DNA from: Paraburkholderia nodosa
GTDB lineage: Bacteria; Pseudomonadota; Gammaproteobacteria; Burkholderiales; Burkholderiaceae
Assembly: GCF_001718195.1 (NCBI RefSeq)
Contig: NZ_MCNV01000027.1
Coordinates: forward strand, 1 to 64,000
DNA length: 64,000 nt
Direction: 5' to 3'
Of the stretch, positions 15,692-24,614 are shown piece by piece; the stretch's first letter is position 1; the number at the start of each line of letters is the position of its first letter. The translations under genes and the position numbers were made by a program. A model generated the notes under the pieces. It was not told the origin of the DNA and searched no databases. It was given only the letters and a program-made list of their open reading frames with translations.

Positions 15692-17651
15692 CCGCTTCGA
15701 TCGGCGCTTGCGCGCCAAGCCGTACGCTACGCTGTCCAGCTTTCTGCTGCTCGTCTGCGCTCTGCTGCCGATGCTGCTCGGTGCGTCGCTCGCGCGTGCG
15801 GCCGACGACGACTTCCTGCCGCCCGACCAGGCCTTCACGTTCAGTGCGAGCGAAGCGCCGGGCATGGTCGACGTGCACTTCAAGATCGCCGACGGCTACT
15901 ACATGTACCGCGAGCGCTTCGCCTTCGCAGTCCGCAACGGCACGGCGCAATTGGGCGAGGCGCAAATCCCGCCCGGCCACGTCAAGTTCGATCCGACCTT
16001 CCAGAAGAATGTCGAAACCTATCGCAGCGAGCTGACGATCCGCGTGCCGGTGCAGAAGGCGAGCGGTCCGTTCGATCTTGCGGTGACATCGCAGGGTTGC
16101 GCCGATGCTGGCATCTGCTATCCGCCCGCGGAACACGTGTTCCACGTGAGCGGCGCCGCTTTGCAGGCCGCGACGGCTGGCCAGAGCGCCGTGCCGGGCG
16201 CAGCGAACCCGACGCCCGCGCCTCAGCCGCAAACCACCGCGGTACCCGCAGCAGGTGACACCGAAGAACCCTGGTACGAGCGCGCCACGAGCGCCGACTA
16301 CGCGCAATCGCTGTTGCAAGGCGGCGGCTTTTTCGCCGTGGTCGGCCTGTACTTCGTAGCCGGCATGGTGCTGAGCCTCTTGCCCTGCTCGTACCCGATG
16401 ATCCCGATCCTGTCGGCGATCATCGTCGGTGAGGGCGAGCGCGTCACGCGCTCGCGCGGCTTCGCGCTCTCGTTCGTCTACGTGCTCGGCATGGCGCTCG
16501 TCTACACGGTGCTGGGCATTGCCGCTGCGCTGGTCGGGCAGAGCCTTGGCGCTTGGCTGCAGAACCCGTGGGTGCTGGGCTTGTTCGCAGTGCTCCTCAC
16601 CGCATTCGCCGTCATGCTGATCGCGGGCTACGACATCGCCCTGCCGCAGCGCTGGCAGGACGGCGCCTCGCGCGCCACCCAGGGCCGTTCCGGCGGCAAA
16701 TTCGCCGCGGTCGCCGTGATGGGCGCGCTTTCCGCGCTCGTGGTGGGCGCCTGCATGACCGCGCCGCTCTTCGCGGTGCTGGCGTTCATCGCGCACACGG
16801 GCAACGCCGTGCTCGGCGGCGCGGCGCTCTTTGCGATGGGCCTGGGTCTCGGCGTCCCCCTGATGATCCTCGGCCTCGGCGCGGGCTCGCTGCTGCCGCG
16901 TGCGGGCACGTGGATGGATGGCGTGAAGGTGTTCTTCGGCGTCGTGCTGCTCGCGGCCGCGCTCTGGATCGTCTGGCCGGTGCTCGGCGCCACCGCGCAG
17001 ATGCTGCTCGCTGCCCTCTGGCTGCTGCTCGCGGCCGCCGCGCTTGGCCTCTTCACGCCGAACGCGGGTGCGGCCAATGTGTGGCGGCGCCTCGGGCGTG
17101 GCCTCGGCGCTGCGTTCGCGATCTGGGCGGCGACGCTGATCGTCGGTCTTGCGGCGGGTTCGACGGATCCGCTGCGTCCGCTCGCGGTGCTGGCCGCGCG
17201 CGTGGGCGGCGCGAGCGATGTTGCCGCTGCAGGCGCGGCGCAGTCCGGCGGCGCCAACGAAGCGAACGCGCTGGTGTTCGCGCCCGTGCGCTCGCCCGCG
17301 CAACTCGATGCGGCGCTCAAGACCGCGGGCAAGCCGTCGATGCTCGACTTCTACGCCGACTGGTGCGTGAGCTGCAAGGAAATGGAGAAGTTCACCTTCA
17401 GCGACCCGCGCGTGCAGGCGCGCCTCGCGGAGCTGGGCCTGTTGCGCGCCGATGTGACCGCCAACAATTCGGACGACCAGGCACTGCTCAAGCGCTTCGG
17501 CCTCTTCGGACCGCCGGGCATCATCTTCTTCGATACGCAAGGGCGCGAAGTGCTGCGCGTGGTCGGCTACGAAAATGCCGACCGCTTCCTCGCGCGTCTC
17601 GATCGCGTGACGGCGCCGGCGCCGCAGACGCCGGCAGCGCCATCGGCCTGA
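15684..17651 (+). CDS. dsbD: Thiol:disulfide interchange protein DsbD
   Basis: DsbD carries electrons from cytosolic thioredoxin across the inner membrane to periplasmic DsbC, DsbG and cytochrome c maturation. The 655 residues show a signal peptide, an N-terminal domain with the CADAGICYPP pair (C139, C145), eight membrane segments with C235 (LPCSYPM) and C357 (GACMTAP), and a C-terminal thioredoxin domain with WCVSC at 561-564. All six redox cysteines are present. ATG 15684 overlaps the cutA stop by eight bases; ATG 15660 is an alternative. Reducing power delivery fits with the System II cytochrome genes downstream. Confidence 0.95.
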   Translation: MSNRFDRRLRAKPYATLSSFLLLVCALLPMLLGASLARAADDDFLPPDQAFTFSASEAPGMVDVHFKIADGYYMYRERFAFAVRNGTAQLGEAQIPPGHVKFDPTFQKNVETYRSELTIRVPVQKASGPFDLAVTSQGCADAGICYPPAEHVFHVSGAALQAATAGQSAVPGAANPTPAPQPQTTAVPAAGDTEEPWYERATSADYAQSLLQGGGFFAVVGLYFVAGMVLSLLPCSYPMIPILSAIIVGEGERVTRSRGFALSFVYVLGMALVYTVLGIAAALVGQSLGAWLQNPWVLGLFAVLLTAFAVMLIAGYDIALPQRWQDGASRATQGRSGGKFAAVAVMGALSALVVGACMTAPLFAVLAFIAHTGNAVLGGAALFAMGLGLGVPLMILGLGAGSLLPRAGTWMDGVKVFFGVVLLAAALWIVWPVLGATAQMLLAALWLLLAAAALGLFTPNAGAANVWRRLGRGLGAAFAIWAATLIVGLAAGSTDPLRPLAVLAARVGGASDVAAAGAAQSGGANEANALVFAPVRSPAQLDAALKTAGKPSMLDFYADWCVSCKEMEKFTFSDPRVQARLAELGLLRADVTANNSDDQALLKRFGLFGPPGIIFFDTQGREVLRVVGYENADRFLARLDRVTAPAPQTPAAPSA

Positions 17652-17696
17652 TCGGCGGCAAGGCGCGCGCGTGAGAACGCGCCTCGGCCCAAAAGC

Positions 17697-17727
17697 AAAA
17701 AGGCACGTCCATGGACGTGCCTTTTTT
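17697..17727. terminator. Bidirectional terminator between dsbD and hemB
   Basis: AGGCACGTCC and GGACGTGCCT form a 10-base dyad at 17701-17722 (hinge closes to a short loop), flanked by A-rich 17697-17701 and six T at 17722-17727. It serves the convergent dsbD (+) and hemB (-). Confidence 0.88.
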
Positions 17728-17746
17728 CATGCGACGCGTGCAGTGC

Positions 17747-18745
17747 TTACTTCTGTGCGCGCAGCAAACGCGCGGCGTCTAGCGCGAAATACGTGAGGAT
17801 GCCGTCGGCGCCCGCGCGCTTGAACGCGAGCAGCGATTCCATCATCACCTTGTCGTGATCGAGCCAGCCGTTTTGCGCGGCGGCCTTGAGCATGGCGTAC
17901 TCGCCGCTCACCTGGTACACGTAGGTCGGAAAGCGGAATTCGTCCTTCACGCGGCGCACGATGTCGAGATACGGCATGCCGGGCTTCACCATCACCATGT
18001 CGGCGCCTTCCTCGATGTCGAGGCGCACTTCGCGCAGCGCCTCGTCGGAGTTCGACGGGTCCATCTGGTAGGTCATCTTGTTGCCCTTGCCCAGATTCGA
18101 CGCCGAGCCCACGGCATCGCGGAACGGACCATAGAACGCCGAGGCGTATTTGGCCGAGTACGCCATGATGCGCGTGTGGATGTGGTTCTCGCTTTCGAGC
18201 ATCTCGCGGATCGCACCGATGCGCCCGTCCATCATGTCCGAAGGCGCGACGATATCGACACCGGCTTGCGCCTGCGCGCGCGCCTGCGCGACGAGGATTT
18301 CGATGGTCTCGTCGTTGATGACGTAGCCGTTCTCGTCGAGCACGCCGTCCTGGCCGTGGCTCGTGTACGGGTCGAGCGCGACGTCGCAAAGCACGCCGAG
18401 GTCGGGGAAACGCTTCTTCAGTTCTCGCACGGCGCGCGGAATCACGCCGTCGGGGTTCGTCGCCTCGATGCCATCGGGCGTCTTGAGCGCCGGATCGACA
18501 ACGGGGAAGAGCGAAAGCACCGGAATGCCGAGTTCGACGCACTGCTCGGCGACGCCCATCAGCAGATCGATCGACACGCGTTCGACGCCGGGCATCGACG
18601 GCACGGCTTCGCGCACGTTGTTGCCCGCGATGACGAATACGGGGTAGATCAGGTCGTTCGTGGTGAGGAGGTTTTCGCGCATCAGACGGCGCGAGAAATC
18701 GTCACGTCGCATGCGGCGCGGACGATGATGCGGATAGAAGCTCAT
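17747..18745 (-). CDS. hemB: Delta-aminolevulinic acid dehydratase (porphobilinogen synthase)
   Basis: HemB condenses two 5-aminolevulinate molecules to porphobilinogen in heme synthesis. The 332-residue protein has both Schiff-base lysines, K199 (YSAKYAS) and K254 (MVMVKPGMP). Where zinc enzymes have the three-cysteine cluster this protein reads DVALDPYTSHGQDG after C120, i.e. the aspartate-rich, magnesium-type site known from Pseudomonas. An in-frame upstream start at 18814 is possible, but ATG 18745 gives the usual MSFYPHHRPRRMRRDDF N-terminus. Confidence 0.96.
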   Translation of the reverse strand: MSFYPHHRPRRMRRDDFSRRLMRENLLTTNDLIYPVFVIAGNNVREAVPSMPGVERVSIDLLMGVAEQCVELGIPVLSLFPVVDPALKTPDGIEATNPDGVIPRAVRELKKRFPDLGVLCDVALDPYTSHGQDGVLDENGYVINDETIEILVAQARAQAQAGVDIVAPSDMMDGRIGAIREMLESENHIHTRIMAYSAKYASAFYGPFRDAVGSASNLGKGNKMTYQMDPSNSDEALREVRLDIEEGADMVMVKPGMPYLDIVRRVKDEFRFPTYVYQVSGEYAMLKAAAQNGWLDHDKVMMESLLAFKRAGADGILTYFALDAARLLRAQK

Positions 18746-18819
18746 GTCGGCGGATATCTTGAAACGGGATGGGTCCCGGGGCGCAGGAAACTTTTCGGGA
18801 CAATGGTATATCATACCGA

Positions 18820-18927
18820 TCGAGCGAGGCGCCTGGCGCCGAGCTCCCCGCTTCTCCTCCCTGAGCGGGTGCCTGTCGTTTTTCGATAAGGCTGTTTAAC
18901 CCGCCGGAAATCACGGCGGGTTTTTTT
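18820..18927 (+). ncRNA. Candidate small RNA with anti-Shine-Dalgarno loop, beside engB
   Basis: On the plus strand the hemB-engB gap folds into successive hairpins: GGCGC-CTG-GCGCC (18828-18840); CCCGCT (18847-18852) with AGCGGG (18864-18869), whose 11-base loop holds CTCCTCCC; GCCT...AGGC (18871-18892); and a complete terminator AACCCGCC/GGCGGGTT (18898-18905, 18915-18922) with seven T (18921-18927). No plus-strand protein gene lies upstream that would need this terminator, so an independent transcript is inferred. The loop is complementary to GGAGG-type ribosome binding sites. No clear -35 box was found; GGTATATCATACC (18805-18817) may hold the -10. The 5' end is approximate. Confidence 0.55.
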
Positions 18928-19075
18928 ATGTGCGCCGAAAGGGCGCGTGGCAAGGCCCCGCGGCGCAAGCCGGAACGGGCGCTTGTGCCAGCGTTTGGCG
19001 TGGTCTGTATGCGGTAGCGCACATAGCGCGGAAAATGCTGCGCCGGCCTTGCGAAAAGATATGATGAAAGCGCAT

Positions 19076-19100
19076 GAAAAGCCCGACACTGTCGGCTTTC
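19076..19100 (-). terminator. Terminator candidate of engB
   Basis: Read on the minus strand, GAAAGCCGACA, a one-base loop region and TGTCGGGCTTTTC form a stem of about ten pairs with one bulge and a short T-run. The rest of the 18928-19142 gap shows no gene. Confidence 0.5.
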
Positions 19101-19142
19101 AGACGACTGAGGGCCTGCCCGAAGCGACTGGCCCGAGGTGCG

Positions 19143-19802
19143 CTATTCCGCTTGCGTGTCGGTTTCGCCGACAGCTTCCCGCGGCACAATCCAGCTCTCG
19201 ATTACGGCATGCGCCTCGTCGAGCCCCACGCGCTTGAGCGCCGAAAAAAGCTGGGCGCTCAGCTTCCCTTCGTAGCCTTGCTTGCTGTACTCGTCGAACG
19301 CCTTGTTCGTCGTGCGCAGCGCGAGCAGGCTTTCTTGGCGCGTCAATTTGTCGCACTTTGTGAGGAGTGCGTGGATCGGCTTGCCCGTCGGTGCAAACCA
19401 CTCGATCATGCGGCGGTCGAGGTCGGTGAGCGGGCGGCGGGCATCCATCATCAGGATGAGGCCCGAGAGCTGCGCGCGCGTTTGCAGATACAGCGAGAGA
19501 AGTTGCTCCCAGTGCGCCTTCGCGGCGGCCGGCACCTCGGCATAGCCGTAGCCGGGCAGGTCGACGAGATAGCCCGCGGGTTCGTCGGCGGGGCCGACCG
19601 AGAAGTAGTTGATGTGCTGGGTGCGGCCCGGCGTCTTCGAGGCGAAGGCGAGCCGCTTCTGGTTGCACAGCAGATTGATGGCGGTGGACTTGCCGGCGTT
19701 CGAACGGCCGGCGAACGCGACCTCGGGCCGCGCCGTAGCGGGCAGGTCGCGCAGATGATTCACCGTCGTGAAGAAGCGGGCTTGGTGCAGCAGGAAGGCC
19801 AT
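19143..19802 (-). CDS. engB: Ribosome biogenesis GTPase EngB (YihA/YsxC)
   Basis: The 219-residue GTPase has G1 GRSNAGKST at 32-40, the G2 threonine region KTPGRTQHINYF, G3 DLPGYGYAEV, G4 TKCD and G5 SALK. EngB is an essential 50S assembly factor. It is encoded opposite to the flanking candidate small RNA and divergent from the cytochrome c gene; the ATG at 19802 has no strong ribosome binding site. Confidence 0.96.
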   Translation of the reverse strand: MAFLLHQARFFTTVNHLRDLPATARPEVAFAGRSNAGKSTAINLLCNQKRLAFASKTPGRTQHINYFSVGPADEPAGYLVDLPGYGYAEVPAAAKAHWEQLLSLYLQTRAQLSGLILMMDARRPLTDLDRRMIEWFAPTGKPIHALLTKCDKLTRQESLLALRTTNKAFDEYSKQGYEGKLSAQLFSALKRVGLDEAHAVIESWIVPREAVGETDTQAE

Positions 19803-19921
19803 CGGAAAAGGACCACAATGTGAGACAACGCGGCGGGTGGCCCGCCGGGCCCGGACGCGCCCGGGATGGATTCTGGGATATCGGGGGCAGGCCCGACTGG
19901 CGCCGTGGCGCCTTGCGCGCT

Positions 19922-19931
19922 ATTGTACAAT
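19922..19931. promoter_or_regulatory. Palindrome in the divergent engB / cytochrome c gap
   Basis: ATTGTACAAT is a perfect 10-base palindrome that presents a TACAAT -10-like hexamer on both strands, about midway between the two divergent starts. No good -35 was found on either side, so promoter function is only suggested. Confidence 0.3.
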
Positions 19932-20040
19932 GCGATGGTTTACTGAATACCAGCAAGGCCAGCGCGGGCCTTTCGAGGTAGATCGGTCGCTGTCGTACAT
20001 TGCAGAACCTGATTCCCACAAGACGAAACAAGGTGCGCGA

Positions 20041-20715
20041 ATGAATCGACTGGGCAAGTGCTTGAAGGTATTCGAGAGTGCGATAGCGTCAGGTCTTACA
20101 GCAGGTTTATTCATGATGGCGGGGCAGGCAAGCGCGGCGGATCAGGGAACGCCGGCCAAGCCCGACGTCGCCCGGGGGCAAGCCATTGCGGCGCAGGTCT
20201 GCGCGGCCTGTCACGCGGCCGACGGCAACAGCTCCGGCGGCGCGTATCCCAAGCTCGCCGGGCAGCACGCCGACTATCTCGTCAAGCAACTCAAGGACTT
20301 CAAACCGCAGCCTGGCGGCAAGCCGGCGGCGCGCGCAAACCCCATCATGGCCGGCTTCGCTGCCGCGCTGTCAGACCAGGATATGATCAACGTCGCAGCC
20401 TGGTTCGCCTCCCAGACACCCAAGCCCGGCTACGCGCACGACGCGAAGACCGTGCCGTTTGGCCAGTCGATCTGGCGCGGCGGCATCGCCGACAAGGGCG
20501 TGCCAGCCTGTGCAGCGTGCCACGGACCCACGGGACAGGGGATTCCGATCCAGTTTCCGCGCCTTTCGGGCCAGTGGTCGGAATATGTCGTTGCACAACT
20601 CAATGCTTTCCAGCAGGGCACGCGTAACAATAACGATCCGATGCGAACCATCGCGCACCGGCTCTCGGACGACGAGATCAAGGCGGTCGCCGATTACGCC
20701 GCCGGCCTGCATTGA
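20041..20715 (+). CDS. Periplasmic diheme cytochrome c4-type protein
   Basis: The 224-residue protein has a signal peptide (cleavage near GQASA-ADQG, residues 28-34) and two CAACH heme-binding motifs at 54-58 and 157-161, one per tandem cytochrome c domain. This is the c4 architecture; such proteins pass electrons from the bc1 complex to terminal oxidases. ATG 20041 is chosen over an upstream in-frame start because the signal peptide begins there. A terminator and then the cytochrome c maturation genes resB-ccsA follow, consistent with its need for heme attachment. Confidence 0.92.
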   Translation: MNRLGKCLKVFESAIASGLTAGLFMMAGQASAADQGTPAKPDVARGQAIAAQVCAACHAADGNSSGGAYPKLAGQHADYLVKQLKDFKPQPGGKPAARANPIMAGFAAALSDQDMINVAAWFASQTPKPGYAHDAKTVPFGQSIWRGGIADKGVPACAACHGPTGQGIPIQFPRLSGQWSEYVVAQLNAFQQGTRNNNDPMRTIAHRLSDDEIKAVADYAAGLH

Positions 20716-20777
20716 GCGCAGCAGGTTCGCCGCGCGTGTGATCAGCAGTCTCACGGCGCGGCTGGCCGGAAAACAAG

Positions 20778-20826
20778 AAAAGGGTGAGGGCGTCGTCACG
20801 CTGACGGCGCGCCTGCACCCTTTTTT
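20778..20826 (+). terminator. Terminator after the cytochrome c gene
   Basis: AAAAGGGTG (20778-20786) pairs with CACCCTTTT (20816-20824), an extended inner stem CGTCA/TGACG lies at 20794-20806, and six T run from 20821 to 20826. Confidence 0.88.
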
Positions 20827-20879
20827 GCTGTAGCGCCTCATCGGCAAGAAAGCAGCAAGAGCGAAAAAGCGGAGTTTGA

Positions 20880-23117
20880 ATGAGCGTCACCACGCAGGGT
20901 TTGCAGTTGAATGTTCGCCAGAAGGCCGTGAAAAGCGCCGTCGAGCTGATCAGTTCGATGCGCTTCGCGATTGCGCTGCTCGTCGTGCTCGCCATCGCGA
21001 GCATCATCGGCACGGTGCTCACGCAGGACGACCCGTACCCGAACTACGTCAACCAGTTCGGCCCCTTCTGGGCCGACATCTTCCGCTCGCTGAGCCTCTA
21101 CACGGTCTACAGCGCGTGGTGGTTCATGACGATCCTCGGCTTTCTCGTGGTGTCGGTTTCGCTGTGCGTGATCCGCAACGCGCCGAAGATGATCGCCGAC
21201 ATGAAGAGCTGGAAGGACAAGGTCCGCGAAGGCAGCCTGCGCGCGTTCCATCACAAGGGCGAGTTCGCGGTGGAGGGCGGCACGCGCGAGCAAACGGCCG
21301 CCACGCTCGGCAAGCTGGCGGGGCGCATGGGCTACCGGTTCGTCACGCGCGAGAGCGATGGCGCCACGCTCATCGCGGCCAAGCGCGGTGCGCTCACGAA
21401 GATCGGCTATATCTTCGCCCACCTCGCGATCGTGATCATCTGCCTCGGCGGCCTGCTCGACAGCAATCTGCCGATCAAATTCCAGATGTGGCTGTTCGAC
21501 AAGACGCCCATCCGCAGCAACGCGGTCATCAACGACATTGCGCCCGAGCACCGGCTCTCGCAGTCGAACCCGACGTTCCGCGGCTACGCCTGGGTGCCCG
21601 AGGGCCAGTTCGTTTCCACGGCCATCCTCAACCAGCCCGACGGCTCGCTGATTCAGGACCTGCCGTTCTCCATCCAGCTCAACAAGTTCATCGTCGACTA
21701 CTACTCGACCGGCATGCCCAAGCTCTTTGCGAGCGACATCGTCGTGATCGACCACAAGACGGGCCAGCGCGTTCCGGCGCGCATCGAGGTGAACGAGCCG
21801 TTCGAGTACGACGGCGTGTCGATCTATCAGTCGAGCTTCCAGGACGGCGGCTCGCAGATGTCGATGACGGCGTGGCCGATGTCGGGGGCGAGCGCGAAGC
21901 ACTTCCCGTTCGGCGGCACGATCGGCAATTCGGCGCCGCTCGCGGTGCCCGCCGGCCAGACGGTGCCGGGCGTGGATGGGCAGACGATCGAATTCGCGGA
22001 CTTCCGGGCGATCAACGTCGAGAACATCTCGAACGGCAGCGGCGCGAACGACGCGCGCGGTGTGGCCCACCAGTCGCTCAAGGAAGCGTTCGACGAGCGC
22101 CTCGGCTCCGGTGCGAAGAGCTCGAAGCCGCTCGATCTGCATAACGTCGGCCCCTCGGTGCAGTATAAGGTGCGCGACAAGAACGGCCAGGCGCGCGAGT
22201 ACAACAACTACATGCTGCCCGTGGACGTGGGCGGCGGCGACCGCATGTTCCTCGCGGGCATGCGCGAGAATCCCGACGATCCGTTCCGCTACCTGCGTAT
22301 TCCCGCCGACACCGGCGGCACGCCGAAGGAGTGGATGATGCTGCGCGCGGCTTTCGAGGACCCCGCCTTGCGTGCGCAGGCCGCGAAGCGTTTCGCCGCG
22401 CGCTCGGTCCCCGATTCGAACCGCGAGTTGCAACAGCATCTCGAAGACAGCGCCGAGCGCGTCTTGACCCTTTTCGCGGGCTCGGACGCGCCGCAGGCAG
22501 GTGCTGCGGTTGCTGCAGGCGCCGCTGGCGGCTTCCAGGCCGTGGCCGCGTTCATCGACAAGTCGGTGCCGAAGGAGCAGCAGGAAAAGGCCGCGAGCCT
22601 CCTGCTGCGCATGCTCGAGGGTGCGACATGGGATCTCTGGCAGCTCGCGCGCGAGCAGGCCGGCGAGCCCGATCTGAAGCCCGATGCCGACGCCGCGCGC
22701 TTCGTGCAGGACTCGATCAACGCGATATCCGATAGCTTCCTGTATGGATCTCCTGTCTATCTACAGCTCGATTCATTCAAGCAGGTGCAAGCTTCGGTAT
22801 TTCAGTTGACGCGCGCGCCGGGCAAGAAAGTCGTGTATCTTGGCAGCCTGTTGCTCGTGCTCGGCATCTTCTCGATGTTCTACGTGCGTGAGCGGCGTCT
22901 GTGGTTCTGGCTGAAGGACCGGAAGGGGCAGGACGGTCAGGACCACGGCGTCGACGTCATCATGGCGATGTCGACCGCCCGCCGTACCCTCGACTTCGAG
23001 AAGGAGTTCGCCCGTACCTGCGATGCGGTCGGCCGTGCGCTAGGCGCGGCGCCGCAAACGGGCGCCGCGGACGATGCGGGCGACACGAACGGCAGCGGCA
23101 CGGACCGTGCGCCCTGA
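20880..23117 (+). CDS. resB: Cytochrome c biogenesis protein ResB (Ccs1)
   Basis: ResB with CcsA forms the System II heme lyase that exports heme and joins it to apocytochrome c. The 745-residue protein has N-terminal membrane helices (LISSMRFAIALLVVLAIASI and YSAWWFMTILGFLVVSVSLC), a third near residue 170, a large periplasmic domain, and a C-terminal helix before residue 690, the Ccs1 layout. A GGAG site lies upstream. ccsA follows 46 bases later. Confidence 0.95.
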   Translation: MSVTTQGLQLNVRQKAVKSAVELISSMRFAIALLVVLAIASIIGTVLTQDDPYPNYVNQFGPFWADIFRSLSLYTVYSAWWFMTILGFLVVSVSLCVIRNAPKMIADMKSWKDKVREGSLRAFHHKGEFAVEGGTREQTAATLGKLAGRMGYRFVTRESDGATLIAAKRGALTKIGYIFAHLAIVIICLGGLLDSNLPIKFQMWLFDKTPIRSNAVINDIAPEHRLSQSNPTFRGYAWVPEGQFVSTAILNQPDGSLIQDLPFSIQLNKFIVDYYSTGMPKLFASDIVVIDHKTGQRVPARIEVNEPFEYDGVSIYQSSFQDGGSQMSMTAWPMSGASAKHFPFGGTIGNSAPLAVPAGQTVPGVDGQTIEFADFRAINVENISNGSGANDARGVAHQSLKEAFDERLGSGAKSSKPLDLHNVGPSVQYKVRDKNGQAREYNNYMLPVDVGGGDRMFLAGMRENPDDPFRYLRIPADTGGTPKEWMMLRAAFEDPALRAQAAKRFAARSVPDSNRELQQHLEDSAERVLTLFAGSDAPQAGAAVAAGAAGGFQAVAAFIDKSVPKEQQEKAASLLLRMLEGATWDLWQLAREQAGEPDLKPDADAARFVQDSINAISDSFLYGSPVYLQLDSFKQVQASVFQLTRAPGKKVVYLGSLLLVLGIFSMFYVRERRLWFWLKDRKGQDGQDHGVDVIMAMSTARRTLDFEKEFARTCDAVGRALGAAPQTGAADDAGDTNGSGTDRAP

Positions 23118-23163
23118 TTCACGCACGTGATTGCAGCCACTCACGATCAACACCGGTAAGCCC

Positions 23164-24408
23164 ATGGACTTGTCTCAGGTTTCCTCCTCCGCGAAGGCTC
23201 GCCGCGCCGAACGTGCGCAGGTGGCCAATGCCGCTGTGGCGCACGGCGCCGCGACTGCCCGTGATCCGCTCGCCGGCGTCCTGTTCGACGAACGCCCTTT
23301 CCTGCGCCGCCTGACGGTGGTGGACTGGCTGTTCGCACTGGCGCTCGTGGCGGGCGCGGGCTTCGCGCTCTCGCGCTACCACGCGCACATGAACTACTAC
23401 GACAAGCTGGTGCTGTGCGGCACGACGCCGGCGCTCGTCGTGCTGGGCTGGCGCTGGAAGCCGGCGCGGCTCCTCATGGCCGGTATCGCGGTGCTCGCGC
23501 TGTTCGCGATCCAGATCTACCAGGGCGACCTCGCGCGCGCGGATCAGGCGTTCTTTCTCAAGTATTTCCTCTCCAGCCAGTCGGCCATTCTGTGGATGAG
23601 CGCGCTGTTCGTGCTCGCCACGCTGTTCTACTGGATCGGCCTGCTCTCGCGCTCGCCCTCGGGCGGCTCGATCGGCTCGAAGCTCACATGGGCGGCGGTG
23701 CTCATGGGCTTCGTCGGCCTGATGGTGCGCTGGTACGAGTCTTATCTCATCGGCGCGGACGTCGGGCACATTCCCATCTCGAACCTCTACGAAGTGTTCG
23801 TGCTGTTCAGTCTCATCACCGCGCTCTTCTATCTGTATTACGAAAGGCACTACAACACGCGCGCGCTCGGCGCGTTCGTGCTGCTCGTGATCAGCGCGGC
23901 CGTGGGCTTCCTGATGTGGTACTCGATCTCGCGCGACGCGCAGCAGATCCAGCCGCTCGTGCCCGCGCTGCAGAGCTGGTGGATGAAGATCCACGTGCCG
24001 GCGAACTTCATCGGCTACGGCAGCTTCGCGCTTTCGGCCATGGTGGGCGTGGCGTACATCATGAAGGAGCGCGGCGTGCTGGCGGACCGTCTGCCCGCGC
24101 TCGAGGTGCTCGACGACGTCATGTACAAGTCGATCGCCGTGGGTTTCGCGTTCTTCACCATCGCGACCATTCTCGGCGCGCTGTGGGCGGCGCAGGCCTG
24201 GGGCGGCTACTGGAGCTGGGACCCGAAGGAAACCTGGGCGCTGATCGTGTGGCTCAACTACGCCGCCTGGCTGCATATGCGCCTCATGAAGGGCCTGCGA
24301 GGCGGCGTGGCGGCCTGGTGGGCACTTACCGGGCTGCTCGTCACGACCTTCGCATTCCTCGGCGTGAACATGTTCCTTTCGGGCCTGCACAGCTACGGCA
24401 AGCTGTAA
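23164..24408 (+). CDS. ccsA: Cytochrome c biogenesis protein CcsA (ResC; also called CcsB)
   Basis: The 414-residue polytopic protein has about eight membrane helices and the tryptophan-rich heme-handling WWD motif WGGYWSWDPKETWALIVW near residue 346, with conserved histidines in flanking loops. It pairs with ResB. A TTG at 23131 is in frame, but ATG 23164 gives a standard start. A strong terminator closes the two-gene operon. Confidence 0.95.
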   Translation: MDLSQVSSSAKARRAERAQVANAAVAHGAATARDPLAGVLFDERPFLRRLTVVDWLFALALVAGAGFALSRYHAHMNYYDKLVLCGTTPALVVLGWRWKPARLLMAGIAVLALFAIQIYQGDLARADQAFFLKYFLSSQSAILWMSALFVLATLFYWIGLLSRSPSGGSIGSKLTWAAVLMGFVGLMVRWYESYLIGADVGHIPISNLYEVFVLFSLITALFYLYYERHYNTRALGAFVLLVISAAVGFLMWYSISRDAQQIQPLVPALQSWWMKIHVPANFIGYGSFALSAMVGVAYIMKERGVLADRLPALEVLDDVMYKSIAVGFAFFTIATILGALWAAQAWGGYWSWDPKETWALIVWLNYAAWLHMRLMKGLRGGVAAWWALTGLLVTTFAFLGVNMFLSGLHSYGKL

Positions 24409-24432
24409 CCGAATCGGCCTGCAAGACGAACT

Positions 24433-24468
24433 AACCGTCGGATGCCTCGCGCTCCGACGGTTTTTTTT
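24433..24468 (+). terminator. Terminator of resB-ccsA
   Basis: AACCGTCGGA (24433-24442) pairs with TCCGACGGTT (24453-24462); eight T run 24461-24468. Confidence 0.9.
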
Positions 24469-24614
24469 CGTCCGCCGGGAAGTTTTCTGCGAATTGCGCG
24501 TTTGCCCGCTTGAGGTCATCCCGTCGATCCACGTCGTGCACAGCACGGCAGGACGGGTCGAGATACGATCAATGTGCTGGCGGCGCACGCCACGCAAGAA
24601 GCAGGAGCAGCGAT

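Noticed and set aside
18740..18830. Clear promoter for hemB on the minus strand
   Set aside because: TATGAT is present in the GGTATATCATACC palindrome, but no -35 could be matched at any sensible spacing.
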